Shown piece after piece: positions 22,980 to 34,943 of a stretch of DNA of 64,000 bases. Made by a program: the position numbers and the translations under genes. The notes under the pieces were generated by a model, which saw nothing but the letters and a program-made list of their open reading frames with translations, was not told the DNA's origin and did no database searches. Numbering within the stretch: position 1 is the stretch's first letter; the number at the start of each line of letters is the position of its first letter. Source of the DNA: Sambucus nigra (lineage: Eukaryota > Streptophyta > Magnoliopsida > Dipsacales > Adoxaceae); contig OX422221.1 in NCBI GenBank assembly GCA_949130495.1, positions 159,621,241-159,685,240 on the forward strand. The letters run 5' to 3'.

Positions 22980-24440
22980 GCTACCCTTGACGAGAACGAG
23001 CGCGCACAACTTGAGGAATTACCAAATCAATTCGTGTATATATTCGTACCGTCCTATGAAGACATTACCGACATTGACCCTGAGATAGCTAAGCATGAGA
23101 TTCCTACTCTCCCCGAATGAAAACCAGTCAAATTGAAACTACGAAAGCTCCGCACCAAATGGTCTCTCAAAGTTGAAGAAGAACTGGTCAAAAAGTTGAA
23201 TGTGGTTTTCATTCATGTGATAGAATATCCCACATGGATATATAATATTATAACCGTTCCGAAATCCGGAAGGAAGGTTCGCATGTGTGTCGACTATCGA
23301 GACTTGAATAAGGCCTCTTCGAAGGATGATTACTCGCTACCTAATATCGACATAATTATGGATAACATGACCAGTCACGTTTTCAAGTCATTAGTTGATG
23401 GGTTTTCTGAATATAATCAGATCAAGATACACACATATCATCATGAGAAAACCGCATTGATCACACCTCGAGTAACCTTTTGCTACACCATTATGCCATT
23501 TGGTCTAAAAATTGTAGGGGCTACTTACAAGAGGGTTGTCATAATACATAAGGAAGTCGAGGTCTATGTGGATGATATGATTATCAAGTCTAAGACAAGG
23601 GAAGGTCATATTATCTCTCTCCATAAGTTCTTTGAATGATTGTGACAATATCAGATGCGACTTAACTCACATTAATATGTCTTCGGCGTTACCAAAGGAA
23701 AACTCTTGGGATTCTTGGTTAATGAGAAAGGGATAGAGGTAGATCCTGCTAAGCTAAAAGCCATACTCGAAATGCCACCACCTCGGGTGGAGAAGAAAAT
23801 ACGAGGATTCCTTGGGAAATTATAGTATATCAGTCGGTTCATCAGCCAGTTGACTTCCATCTGTGAGCCCATATTCAAACTCCGTAGAAAGGATTCGACC
23901 AAAGTCTGGATCAAAGGTTTCCAAGAATCCTTTAATCGAATAAAGAAATACCTAACCCGACCTTTGGTACTCATTCCACCGTAGCATGGTCTTACCCTAC
24001 TCCTATACCTAACCGTAACAGATACCGTAGATAGGGCTTTGCTATCCCAATACCTTAAAGAAACCCGCAAAGAGAGAGGCATCTATTATGCTAGTCGTAA
24101 GTTGGTCGGGTACAAATTTGACTACACAACTATGGAGAAATCATGTGTCTCCCTTGTCTGGGTCACCCAAAAGTTGTGGCACTACATGATTGCCTTTACC
24201 ATCAAAGTAGTATCCCAAATGGATCTCATTAAGTGCCTACTCTAGAAGCATGCCATTTCCAGTCGAATGGCTCGTTGGTTGATGGTTTTAGCCGAGTTTG
24301 ATATTTTATATGTCACACAGAAAGCCATGAAAGGAAGAGCCATCTCTTATTTCCTTACTGACTACCATATAAAAGAAGTCAATGTCTGGATTTCCAAATT
24401 CCTAGATGAGAATATTCTCTATACATCCTAACAAGATCTT
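22980..24440 (+). pseudogene. Tat/Ogre-type reverse transcriptase and RNase H remnant
   Basis: It begins with a pre-RT block (YIFVPSYEDITDIDPEIAKH). The clearest piece is 23133-23639, with EYPTWIYNIITVPKSGRKVR, MCVDYRDLNKASSKDDYSLP, DGFSEYNQIKIHTYHHEKTA, MPFGLKIVGATYKR and the catalytic YVDD in VEVYVDDMIIKSKTREGH. NKASPKDD-like and YVDDM(I)AKS-like wording is typical of Tat. After a frameshift near 23640 come the connection domain (KLLGFLVNEKGIEVDPAKLK, then VEKKIRGFLGK) and RNase H (GIYYASRKLVGYKFDYTTME, then CVSLVWVTQKLWHYM). Multiple frameshifts and stops are present. Confidence 0.85.
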
Positions 24441-24900
24441 AGATGGAAAATGTTCTTTGATGGAACCACCAACAAGAAAGGGTATGGAATTGGGATACCC
24501 TTAATTGCCCCTAATGACTCTCACACTCCCATTGCCATCAATATGGATTTTCCTTGCGCCAAGTTTCCCTTAAGAAAGGAATTTGATACCTCGATGTCTA
24601 TGGAGATTCAACCCTCATCATTGGTTAAGTACTCAGAAAATGGAAAGTTAAGGACGTGAAACTTTTACCCTTCCATGCCCACCTTGAAGAGATAGCTTCC
24701 CAACTCCAATAAATCACCTTTAACTACATGACCCAAGCAAAACCAACTTGGCCGATGCCCTTGTTACCTTAGCTTCTATGATTGACATGCCCGAAGGAAT
24801 AACCATGGACCCTTTCCTTGTTTAAAAGAAACCAACCCACTGCTACCATATTGATCTTAGCACAGAAGAAGACCCCAAGATAGAAAACTACGGTTACTAT
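24441..24900 (+). pseudogene. Additional archaeal-type RNase H domain of Tat element, remnant
   Basis: 24450-24659 reads MFFDGTTNKKGYGIGIPLIA PNDSHTPIA (broken here for length). This matches the start of the second, archaeal-type RNase H that follows the ordinary one in Tat-lineage pol (usual start FFDGA.N..G.GIG..L.SP.G). The first catalytic aspartate is present in FFDG; the rest is frameshifted. The presence of this extra domain supports the Tat assignment. Confidence 0.7.
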
Positions 24901-26140
24901 GACATTTGGTACCTACTCAAGAATTGCAGGTATCCCCAAGTTTATGACTATAAAGACCCAACAATCCTCTACAGACTAGATGCCTAGTACATCATCTGTG
25001 ATAAAGTATCGTTCAAGAGAAATTTTGATGGAACCCATTTGCACTGCATCGTAGGGGCTGACGTTAGAGAAATAATATAGAAAATCCATAGTGGGGAATG
25101 TGGAACCCACATGAACAACCTTATTCTTGCCAAGAAGATCATCCGATAGGGTTACTATTGGACTACCATAGTTCAGGATTGCACAACTTACATTTGAAGA
25201 TGCCTAAAATGCCAGCATTTTTCCAACCTACAATAACTGTCTCTGCGAGAATTGTACAACATGACTTCTCCCTAGCCATTCTCCACATGGGGCATTAACA
25301 TCATGGGAAGGTTACACCTAAAGCATCTAACGTATATGAATTCATCCTAGTTACAATTTACTACTTCAATAAATGGGCTGAAACTGAGTCATATGCAGTA
25401 TTGAATGCTAAGAAGGTGGCCAAGTTCTTCCAAAAAAATATCATCTTCCAATATGGGATCATGCATGAACTGGTATCAGACAATGGTAACAATTGAAGAC
25501 AGAAGTTTCTAAGGTGGTTGATGATTATAGGATTCAAAGACACAAATCTTCTCCCTACTGACCTCAAACCAATGGAGCAGTTGAAGCATCCAATAAGAAC
25601 CTCAAAGCCATCATTAGCTAGATGATCGATAGTTCCCAAGATTGGGCTGACAGGATCCCTAATGCCCTTTGGGGATACAACACTTTAGTTTGAAACTCTA
25701 CTGGGGCTACCGCTTACTCTCTAATTTACGACATCGAAGCAGTCCTACCCGTAGAGCTATAAATCTCTTCACTACGAGTCATGCTTCAAAGCAACATCAG
25801 GGAGGAATATTGGCATCAAAGTCATCTTGACGAGTTGTCACTCTTGGATGAAAGGATGCTAAAAGATCTGTATCACATACAAGGGTATGATCATCATATA
25901 GTGCAATCATTTAATAATATATTCATTAATAGCGATGTCCGATAATGGTACTTAGCCCTCAAAGAGATTACTGAGCCCATCTGGGACCCCAGAGGGAAAT
26001 TCAAGCCCAATTGGAGCCCCATACATTGTGAAGAAGATCTTATCAGGCGGCGCCTCTTTGCTCACCGATCTTGACGGAGAAGATATGGCACGTCCAGTCA
26101 AACCGAACCGTCTTAAGAAATTTTACCCCTAGTTCGAAAT
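24901..26140 (+). pseudogene. Tat-type integrase remnant
   Basis: Degenerate in all frames but recognisable: IHSGECGTHMNNLILAKKII and GYYWTTIVQDCTTYI, then CLKCQ (HHCC zinc domain, near 25090-25220). Next come STWGINIMG, FTTSINGLKLS-like decay of the core, and GATAYSLIYDIEAVLP-like wording near 25700. The C-terminal end has KKILSGGASLLTDLDGEDMA and RPVKPNRLKKFYP followed by TAG, closing the pol gene at about 26130. More than a dozen stops and frameshifts rule out function. This part is much older than the chromovirus at 35-46 kb. Confidence 0.8.
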
Positions 26141-26790
26141 CTCTGTGTGCTACGATTCTTCTCATCTCCCTTTTATTATAAAAAATCATTTTCCTCTACC
26201 TATAACTACGTGGGTCCTGACCCTTTAAAAATCCTTTTGCTTTCAAAGATAAATTTTAGAAAATTTTCAAAACCCCCAGAGGTATGTAGAAAACTCATAC
26301 CATTTACATGAGCACGACTCCCTTCTTTTTCAAAATGCTATTGTCTTCTTAATCTCGAGAATGATAGTTAATTTTAACTTATACATGAACAAACAGATTA
26401 TGTATGCCTTGGCGATTGTATAGGTAATTTAAATGCAAAACTCATCAAGAGGCACAACTAGATGATAAAAAACTCCTTCATTTCATTATTCAAAATTTTG
26501 GTAGGATTACATTGGCATAGGGAGTCAAATGACTTCCCCTGTCAGCCTACCCCTACCTTCCTGAAACCAAATAAAAATAAGTCAAATTACATATGAAATA
26601 ACCCACAAATTATTCCCAAACATAGAACCACACCTATTACAAAAGCTTCACAAAACCTACCCACAACCGTCGAAATAACCAACCCCATCATCACCCACAT
26701 CTTGGGATCCCCAAACTTCCTCTACCTGAATAAGGTGTCGTAGACACTCCATAGAACTATTATCTTGGGGAAAACCACAACACCTCCCTT
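26141..26790. other. Non-coding spacer after Tat pol
   Basis: AT-rich sequence with no gene, repeat or signal I can support. It separates the plus-strand pol from minus-strand ORFs and would correspond to the 3' region of the Tat element. Confidence 0.4.
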
Positions 26791-26797
26791 CATGGTG

Positions 26798-27882
26798 TCA
26801 GATATGGAGAACCACCTTTACCCGATCTCCACAACCAACATCTTGGTAACTACTTTTATCCACAACCACTTCATGTAGTCCTCTGATATATGCCAGACTC
26901 TCCCAATAAGCGGGGATGGAAAGGTCAATGGTCGATGCTTCTCCCATAAATATCCAATCTGAATGTGCATACGCTCTGTCAGATCCTTCACAGGAAAGAA
27001 GTTCAGTGTCCGTGGTGAAATAATCTTTTCCTAACCAAATTGGGGCATAAGCTGCCATGGAAAGTAAAAAGAGGTTTGTCGGAGGCCTACCAACCGAACA
27101 TATTCTATGAGTTCTAGAATGGACAACAACCCCCCCACCAAGGCACTAACCAATTCAAGCCTCGAGCCCCGTTCTCTATAAACTAGTTTTCCTAGCTCTC
27201 GATGTCTAGGTCTATAATGATAAAATAGTGTGAAAACAAGTTTGGCATTGCCGTCAAAGAATACTCAGGTGGGACTACCATACGAAACCTATCTGACAGC
27301 CACATGAACAACATTATAGGGCTACCCCTTATAAAGTCAAAAAGACCTTCCCGTAGGCATCCAGATCATTCAAAGCCTTTTCCATTATCACTATCGCAGG
27401 ATTACGATGGTACAACATCTAGAAAACAATAACTGCAAGTTGGGGGTCCACTAGCACTTCCCCAGTCAGTAATAATATTTTTGAAACCAGGCCCAGAATG
27501 ATGGCTCTAGCATAGCTAGCATCACCAACATACTGCGAATGTACTAACCACAGCACCGCAGGAAGACAAATCATTCCTCCCATGACCAACGACCTGGATG
27601 CCGAAGGTAAAATGTGGATAAGTCCCTCTAACACCTCCCTAGGGGACCGATAAAATTGAGGCATAACCAAAGACTTGGATTTATTTGCAACATATCATTA
27701 AAAGACTCGTCACATGTTGAAAGCGTCGTAGTCAATGTTGTAGGAGCACATCGTTTATAAGGTTTCGAGGAAGTTTGCAAACTCAACACTATAAGGGAGA
27801 ACCATATCAAAATAGATGAATAAAGTGAGAAAAGAAGAATGTAAATGAGAAGGAATGGGGCAGTCTGAAGAAAAAGCTCCAT
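26798..27882 (-). pseudogene. Unidentified antisense ORF remnant (possibly plant-mobile-domain related)
   Basis: Three minus-strand open blocks (27628-27882, 27419-27670, 26798-27058) and the frames between them give a broken protein of about 330 residues. Fragments include REVLEGLIHILPSASRSLV, GDASYARAIILGLVSKILLL, MLYHRNPAIVIMEKALNDLD and SDWIFMGEAS. The ALNDLDAY...LRG-like phrase recalls plant DUF7745/mobile-domain-like proteins found in retrotransposon surroundings, but I do not firmly recognise it. A TATAAATA box lies on the minus strand at 27892-27899. Because that box is only about 10 bp from the first ATG, true translation probably starts further in. Stops and frameshifts make it a pseudogene. 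Confidence 0.4.
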
Positions 27883-27891
27883 GTACAGACC

Positions 27892-28070
27892 TATTTATAC
27901 TTCAAAACTCTCAAGCAAAGACAAGAAGCCCTGCATAAATCGGAGGAAAACTTCCCCAACCAAGTACCTAGAAATTAAATAAAGTACAATCAAAGACTTG
28001 GGTTGATTCGACTAGATTGATATGCCGATAGACAGGACAAGGTTCATGCCGATCGGCAACCCCCTATTTT
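27892..28070 (-). promoter_or_regulatory. Minus-strand promoter-like region with TGCCGATCGGCA
   Basis: Read on the minus strand: the perfect palindrome TGCCGATCGGCA (28047-28058), then CTATCGGCAT (28021-28030), then TCGAATCAACCC, then TATAAATA (27892-27899) ahead of the antisense ORF. The order resembles the LTR promoter at 19033-19140. Confidence 0.5.
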
Positions 28071-28542
<472 letters not shown>

Positions 28543-28559
28543 AGGATCCTCTTTCCTTG

Positions 28560-29785
28560 TGGCATGCTCTCTTCCCTCTGTGACAAGACGATGAGCCAGA
28601 CCCTTCCTCAGACGAGGCAAACAAAACTAAATAAGAAGGAATTGAAATCGCATCCCGAATGTGGGCAGTCACCGATGACATCCAATCCCTAATATCCCTC
28701 AGTTAAGTGGTGGAGACCCGGATATGCTGCAAAGGAGAATAAAAAAGAACAAACCAATCAATCTGAGGCAAAGAAAGAAATTAGGAAATAAAAAAGACAT
28801 AGATGAAAAGTATACCTCAAGTCGAAGGACCTCCTCTGTCAATCCTAACTCCTCTGGATCCATCGCATTAGGACGGTGCATCATACGCATCGATCCTCCA
28901 TCTTCCCACCAAATGTTGTAAATAGGAGTGGCCAACCGTATAAAAGGAGCCTCCGAAGTCATTGATGTCGCTGATGTCGATGCACCACCTACGTTGTGGG
29001 AGGATCCCACTGATCTACTCGAGTTCTCATGGGGAAGAGTCATCACGTCATATATATTAGGCAACATCAACCTGCTTGACACAAAGTCCATATAGTCATA
29101 CATCACCACCATGTCGGTATATGATTTGTAAGAATAACCAATCATCGCCGCTATCGGTGCATCATCCAATATATCCCTCACTCACCTCATGTATACCTCG
29201 AGCTTCTCCGATGGCATTGCAACCTCATTTTGCACAATCTATCGAAATACTCTCTCCCCATAGTACCAAAAGTGTCCAAACTCATGCACTAGCAAACTTC
29301 ACATCTACGTATGTCCCCCAATCAAACTCGTATTCTAGATAGCCATCCCTCAGGATAGAAGGTCACCTGCCAATTCCCAGAAAGAATAAAAAACAATATC
29401 AAGAAAAGATCATCATTGGAAAGAAAATCTCAAAAGAAAAAAAAGGACTTACCAGCTCACTCGTCAGGCCATTCAAGTTCTTACACACCGCCTCTAGAGA
29501 AAGGGACTTCTTTGACTGTCGATTGGACTTTCGCCACCGGTAAATCCGATAGAAGTCCCCAATAGACTCATCCTTTAAAGCCATTAATTAGGTGTTAAAC
29601 CCAATCACCTCATAGAACCATGTCTGCAAAGGGCAGAGGTCATCAATTAAGAAATCAAGAAAAAAATTAGATGGTCCATCTGTCGCACCTGTTGCCCATC
29701 ACTCTCATCAATCCTCCTCCTTAGTATAACTCTGACAAAAGAGACTGACTAAGAAAGTCCCCAGAGACCACCCTCTCCACATCAC
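28560..29785 (-). pseudogene. 3' exons of a plant-mobile-domain-like gene (interrupted)
   Basis: Minus-strand segments with preserved splice signals suggest the 3' part of an intron-containing gene. One possible exon runs from about 29790 to a CAG|GTGCGAC donor near 29687. Another runs from an acceptor CCCTTTGCAG|ACATGG (exon starts 29623) to a donor GAGCTG|GTAAGT (exon ends 29452). A third starts after TTGGCAG| at 29366 and runs through DILDDAPIAAMIGYSYKSYT and VMYDYMDFVSSRLML to a donor CTTGAG|GTATAC near 28818. A fourth starts after CTTTGCAG| near 28730 and holds RDIRDWMSSVTAHIRDA. Stops interrupt the frame. The upstream exons lie at 34910-34943 and 45782-46414, separated by two retrotransposon insertions. 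Confidence 0.5.
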
Positions 29786-29790
29786 CATAT

Positions 29791-32738
29791 TGTGACACCC
29801 CGACTAATTAAATACCGGGTAGCTACTCCTTTATTCAATTAATACAAAATGCCAAGTTGGTTCAGTTAATATCATCACTGTCGAAAACATTTTAATGATT
29901 ACTAATCACCTAGTATTTAAAAAGTGAGTTGCCAAATTTTAAGTTAACTCTGATTAACATGCAATAAGTGAAATGTAAAGGATAACATAACCATTCACAA
30001 TAAAGTCCAACTAAAGTAAATCAACAAGTAAAAATGAGTCTAGAGGAAATACTCCTCACAACAATCCCAAAATGGAAAGAAATAAAACAAGTCTGCATCC
30101 TGAATTAATTACAAACCAAAAGTCTGAATAACTGAAAGAAATGAAATGTCTCTAAAAGAAATGGGCGACATGCCCTACAACTGATGAAATCTGAATATAG
30201 AGTCAAGGCAAATGAAGCGTCTACTAGCAAGGCCCTGTAACTTCCACAACAGCTACAGCTCGTCACCTGACTGGAAATACTATGCATGGTGTCCTTGTGG
30301 CTGGGCACCTAAAAAGGTTTTTTTACAAAAAGTAGATTTGAAAGCAAACGGGTCAGAGCCCGAAAGTGGAGAGTATTTTAAAAACAACAAGTGCTTTAAT
30401 AACATTTAAAACAATGAATGCAAAATACATGTTAGGACGTGATCTCACATGAAATACTCACCTCTCGTCTAACTGTGCACTCCTAACGTTCCTGTACCCA
30501 TTCATGTGTTATTTATCTCTAACTAGACCGTCATAAGTTCTAACCCAACTATTCGATTCAAAATATGAATTCCCGATGTTATCACTTACCTAGATAGCTT
30601 TACTTGAACTCGGATTCTCAATTATTAGCATTACCGTTTACTAGAGGTTATCCCTTTATTTATCTTCTCAAGGAGTTACTATAAATTATTCTCATAATTA
30701 AACATAACAATTCCATTTCATTTAACCGTATATTATTCACATCATAAATATACAATATAAGCACCCCGAGGCTAAGCTACGGTGCACACATACTCTACTA
30801 TCCATCCCGGTACATCACGTAAATAAGGATTACAAATTTCGAATCTCTCAAGAATTGTTAGAATAAGCACAACACACAAAAATGGAGGCGAACATAATTC
30901 AACATATCCATGGTCACGTACATACCTATGCTCCATAGTCAGCTGGCTTAATAACTCACAATTAAGTCATTCCCTTGAACTATGTCCTCTAGGTACCAAA
31001 CTAAATCTGGGCAGACAAGGATTAGATGGCCCTAAGCAAACGTAAACCTCCCGTGATAGCAAGTATGGTAGGTATGTCATACACAAAAATCATATACTAA
31101 GCATTCACACATCTTAGATGTCTCATTATTAATAAAGGTACATTCTACATCCTTATACCATTATTCCAATTTTATACATTTTATGTCTTCCGATAATATA
31201 AAATGTAGACTGTCGACACATCTCACGTCATAGTTTCGTGTACTTAAAACCTATCTCAAAGGGACTATTAATTTTCCTATTATTCCCACATATAACATCA
31301 TTATTCTTAAGGTTCTTACTTCTGCCCCAAACCTCATTTCATCAATTTATTCAAATTTACTCTTTTAACCCTAATATTATCTCACTCATCGAGTTTCATT
31401 AGCTTTTAGAATAATTCCTCAAATTGAATTCTAATTAAGGTCCAAATTTTATAACCATACCTACTGGTCTTCCTTAAGTCTAAGGATATTCATAAAGTCT
31501 CCAATAATATTTTCTAAGGGTTAACATCATTAAAATTTAACTAGGGGAAATTTTACTCATTCTGGGAAGGTCGATCGATCGACCTTGACCCTCGATCGAT
31601 CGATGGTGGTCGATCGATCGACTGATGAATGTCGATCGATCGATCGCACCAGGTAGGCAACGGACTGCTTCGTTTTGCAGTCCTCAAATCGTCCCAAAAC
31701 TCCATTATAATGCATGAAACTCTAATCTAACGTTATAATATCATCATACAACCATCCTACAACATTGTTAACGTTCTAAAACTAATAATTCATCAACCAA
31801 GGGCTTTATTTGGATCAAAACTTCATCAAGAACCCTAGTTTTCTATTTCTTTCAAGAACATTAATAAATCTCTTCTTAAATCCATTTTTAGATCATCAAG
31901 GGTTATATTTTGAATTCATAATTCATCCAGAATATGTCTACATGCAATTCCTAACATAGTTCATAGTTTTAATCCTGAAATTCATGGGTCTATATCAATC
32001 TTCCAAGACAAAATTCGATAATTACCTAAACATGGAAGAACACATTCATGGAATTAATTGTAACTAAATCACTTGCCTTATGTTCCAGATTTGTTATTGG
32101 TTGAAGATGGTTGAATTCCTCTCTCTCTCTCTCTCTCTGCAGAATTCTCCTCTCTCTTTCTCTTTCTACAAGTTCTTCTCCAAGACGACAATGGTGGTTT
32201 AGAGGTTGCCTTAGGAACTTCTTAAAATTTCTTCCAATAACTCACGTAGCCCATTAAGTCATTTAGTGTTGTTAGTGGGTTTAGTGGATAAAGAATAACT
32301 CAGATTTTACTTCTAATTTTCGTGGGTTTTAATTCCCAAAATTCCGAAATTACCAAACTACCCTTTTGGGTTGCCGGTATGGCCTAAAAATGCCCCGGGA
32401 CCCAAACTAAACCGCCGACTAGTGTTTTCTGACTATCTCGACCCTTCCGGACACTTTGGCGCACTCAAAATGACTATTTGGTCAAAATAAAAATAAATTA
32501 TTTTTAAATCTCATAAATTCATTCTCGACGCGACTGACACGCGCGTTCCAAAATTACCGTATTTCAGCTTCGCGACAATTTCAATATTTTCAATATTCAT
32601 ATATTGTCATATATACACATTATAATCAAATACCAACTCACATCTCGTTAGTATTTTATCCGGATTAATTCTCAATTAATTCACATTTAATTTAATTAAT
32701 CCCATAAATAAATATCGATAAAAATGCGGGGTATTACA
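29791..32738 (-). mobile_element. Chromovirus 3' LTR of the composite insertion (2.95 kb)
   Basis: It begins TGTGACACCCCGACTAATTA and ends GCGGGGTATTACA, the reverse complement of the LTR family of the full-length element. Shared landmarks on the minus strand: GGCAAGTGATTT at about 32076, GGTGCCCAGCCACA at 30308, and GACTATCTCGACCCTT near 32440. A polypurine tract (minus strand TTAGGGGGGAAGTA) abuts it at 32739-32752. The palindrome cluster at 31569-31648 is CGATCGATCG, unlike that of the full-length element. Confidence 0.92.
31569..31648. repeat. CGATCGATCG palindrome cluster
   Basis: Four CGATCGATCG blocks are spaced by about 18-22 bp. They lie 1.09-1.17 kb from the LTR start when read on the minus strand. 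Confidence 0.92.
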
Positions 32739-33755
32739 TACTTCCCCCCTAATAACAGAATTTCGTCCCGAAATTCAGAACTAAAAAGTACCTGGTAAAA
32801 GTAACTCTGGATAACGTTCGTGCATCTCATCCTCGCGCTCCCATGTGGACTCCTCGACATTGTCATGTTGCCACTGAACACGCACTAACGGAACTATCTT
32901 TGACCGCAGTTTCCGCTCACTTCGGTCCAAAATAGCAATCTGCCCCTCCTCGTAGGAGCTATCGGGATGGAGATCGATGTCCTCCAAAGCAATGTGCGAA
33001 TGAGACAAATCATCTCTAAGATATTTCCTTAGCGAAGAAATATGAAACACCTCATGAATCCTGTGCAAATGCTCCGGTAACCCAAGTCTATACGCAACAG
33101 ACCCAATCCGCTCGATGATAGGAAACGGTCGCACATATCTCGGTGCCAACTTCCCCTTCTTCCCAAATCGCATAATCCCCTTCATAGGAGATACTCTGAG
33201 TAAAACCTGGTCCCCCACTTGGAACTCCTTGAAGAATCTCTTCGCATCAGCGTAGCTCTTCTACAGATCCTGAGCTACCCGAATGCGACTCCGTATCAAT
33301 TATATCCTCGCCGAAGTATCCTGAATTACTTCCGGCCCAAGTAGTTTGTTGTCCCCCACCTCCAACCAACATGCAGGGGAACGACAAGGCCTACCGTACA
33401 ACGCATCAAATGGAGCCATGCCAATAGTGAACTGGTAGGAGTTGTTGTAAGCAAACTCCACCAGTGGAAGATACTGCTCCCATCCACCCTCGAAATCAAT
33501 GATGCACATACGCAACATGTCTTCCAACATCTGAATTGCTCCGCCAATGTACGCTCGATTTGCCCATCGGTCTGCGGATGATAAGACGTACTCAACCGTA
33601 ATTTCGTGCCCATGTCCTCCTGAAAACTCTCCCAAAACCGTGAAACAAATATCTTGTCTCTGTCGAACACGATATTTAGGGGCACACCGTGAAGTCTCAC
33701 TATTTCTGCAATAAAAAGTTGGGCATACTGTCACGTAGTGTAGTCGGTCCTTACG
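32739..33755 (-). pseudogene. Chromovirus integrase C-terminus and chromodomain, truncated
   Basis: This is the minus-strand end of a pol gene directly before its 3' LTR. 32781-33218 encodes VGDQVLLRVSPMKGIMRFGK (first residue by homology), KLAPRYVRPFPIIERIG, HEVFHISSLRKYL and the chromodomain VRVQWQHDNVEESTWERED. Upstream blocks (33300-33734) hold [21 protein letters not shown] and STSYHPQTDGQIE, so catalytic D and E surroundings remain, but a frameshift near 33550 and a stop near 33300 break them. Homology to the full-length element ends abruptly at 33755. The chromodomain in this family is thought to guide integration into heterochromatin. Confidence 0.9.
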
Positions 33756-33819
33756 AATCGCTTGAAATTTTAGTCCTGTCTCGCTGTTCGCTACAACATA
33801 CTAAAATTTCAAGCGATTC
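33755..33819. repeat. 20-bp inverted repeat at the rearrangement junction
   Basis: Left arm GAATCGCTTGAAATTTTAGT (33755-33774) and right arm ACTAAAATTTCAAGCGATTC (33800-33819) are perfect reverse complements around a 25-nt spacer. The right arm belongs to the start of the LTR fragment that follows. The left arm is an inverted copy of it placed exactly where integrase homology ends. Confidence 0.95.
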
Positions 33820-34904
33820 CAACGGTCCGATCGTCCGGAATAAAATTTTTAGTGTTTGTATCTGATTAGAACTCTTTTCTTAATCAAACACTTAATCATT
33901 TATATATCAACAAATTCGTGGCTTGGATTTTCAAATCACTTTTTCTCAAACTTTTCAACCAGAAGACCTCTCCAAAATTACTCCCTTTCATCTACAAACC
34001 ATAGCCCCAAACCTATTCAAGATTTCAACCTTAGATTATAAAGCTTATTTGGTGTTTTCTCGAGTTTGGGCTAAAATGATATTTGATTATTTTCGCGAGA
34101 GGAAAGTGATGGTGTGATTAGATTTTGAGGTTGAAATTTATTTGATGATTTTGAGGTATGGGGTTTTACACAATATGCTCCTGAAATCTCGCGAGTGTTT
34201 ATTCCGTTGAATTCTTGTTAATTGAACTCATATTTTGAATTGTTAAATTCTTGGAAATCTGGAAAAATAATTGTTGGAATTATTTTCATTCATGAGGTAT
34301 TATTCATGTTGTTTTGAGCACGCTGTCATCAGATTTTAATATGGCACTGATGTGGGGCACCCGTCAAGACTCCTTTTTCGGTTACTTGATAAAGTATGGC
34401 GCGGTTTGGTGAGGCCTGGTGACTCTGGTTAATGTTTTGTTGAGAAATTTATTGATAAAATACTATTGAGATTTGCATTATTTGATTTGAGTATTCGTAG
34501 TTGTATTATTGCGCTTTGTTCATCGCTAACATCTTTGTTGAGCATATTCCTGTAGTATTGTGTACTTCCCCATCTTTTTCTTAGTTGGCAGGTGAGCACG
34601 GATTTGAGTGCTATGGACCAATTGGGATGATTTTAGTGAGGATTATTTGGGAAGAATTTTTAATACAAGATGAGAAGATTGTATTATTTTGATGTATAGA
34701 TCATTGGAGATTTGTTTTATTTTTGAGTTAGTTGTTATATGTAATTCGAGAGACTTGGTATTTATTTGAAGAGATTTGGGATTTGTAGTTCTCTTTTATT
34801 GTTGTGGTATTTTTAGATGCTCTATACTTTGTTATTTGTGGATTTGATTAGTTTTGTCGATAGTAGCGCTCCGCTCGCTCTCCCCGGGCGGGTGGGGTGT
34901 TACA
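33785..34904 (+). mobile_element. Second, unrelated chromovirus-style LTR fragment
   Basis: It could begin at TGTTCGCTACAAC (33785) and ends GGTGGGGTGTTACA (34904), about 1.1 kb. The opening AAATTTCAAGCGATTCCAACG and CGGTCCGATCGTCCGGAA are of a kind common near the start of plant Ty3/gypsy chromovirus LTRs, and it contains GTTGGCAGGTGAGCACGG near 34590, analogous to the GGTGCCCAGCC block in the other family. Plus-strand orientation is therefore likely, opposite to the neighbouring integrase and LTR. Confidence 0.55.
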
Positions 34905-34909
34905 CATAT

Positions 34910-34943
34910 GCCCCCATCACCTCCTCCAAAATCACCCTCAAAG
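34910..34943 (-). pseudogene. 34-bp island of the plant-mobile-domain-like gene between two insertions
   Basis: Only 29 bp plus the CAAAG duplication separate the CATAT-flanked composite insertion from the full-length chromovirus. On the minus strand it encodes about LRVILEEVMGA in the frame of the exon at 45782-46053, whose last codons precede it once the chromovirus is ignored. Confidence 0.6.

Larger units (their letters stand above)
29791..34904 (-). mobile_element. Composite chromovirus insertion with CATAT target duplication
   Basis: The unit is bounded by TGTGACACC at 29791 and TGTTACA at 34904. CATAT lies immediately outside both ends (29786-29790 and 34905-34909). It contains a complete minus-strand LTR (29791-32738), an integrase fragment (to 33755), a 20-bp inverted repeat junction (33755-33819), and 1.1 kb of a different LTR ending at 34904. 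The flanking gene remnant reads across the site once the insert is ignored. The unit is therefore a rearranged single insertion, not a standard LTR-internal-LTR element. Confidence 0.7.
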
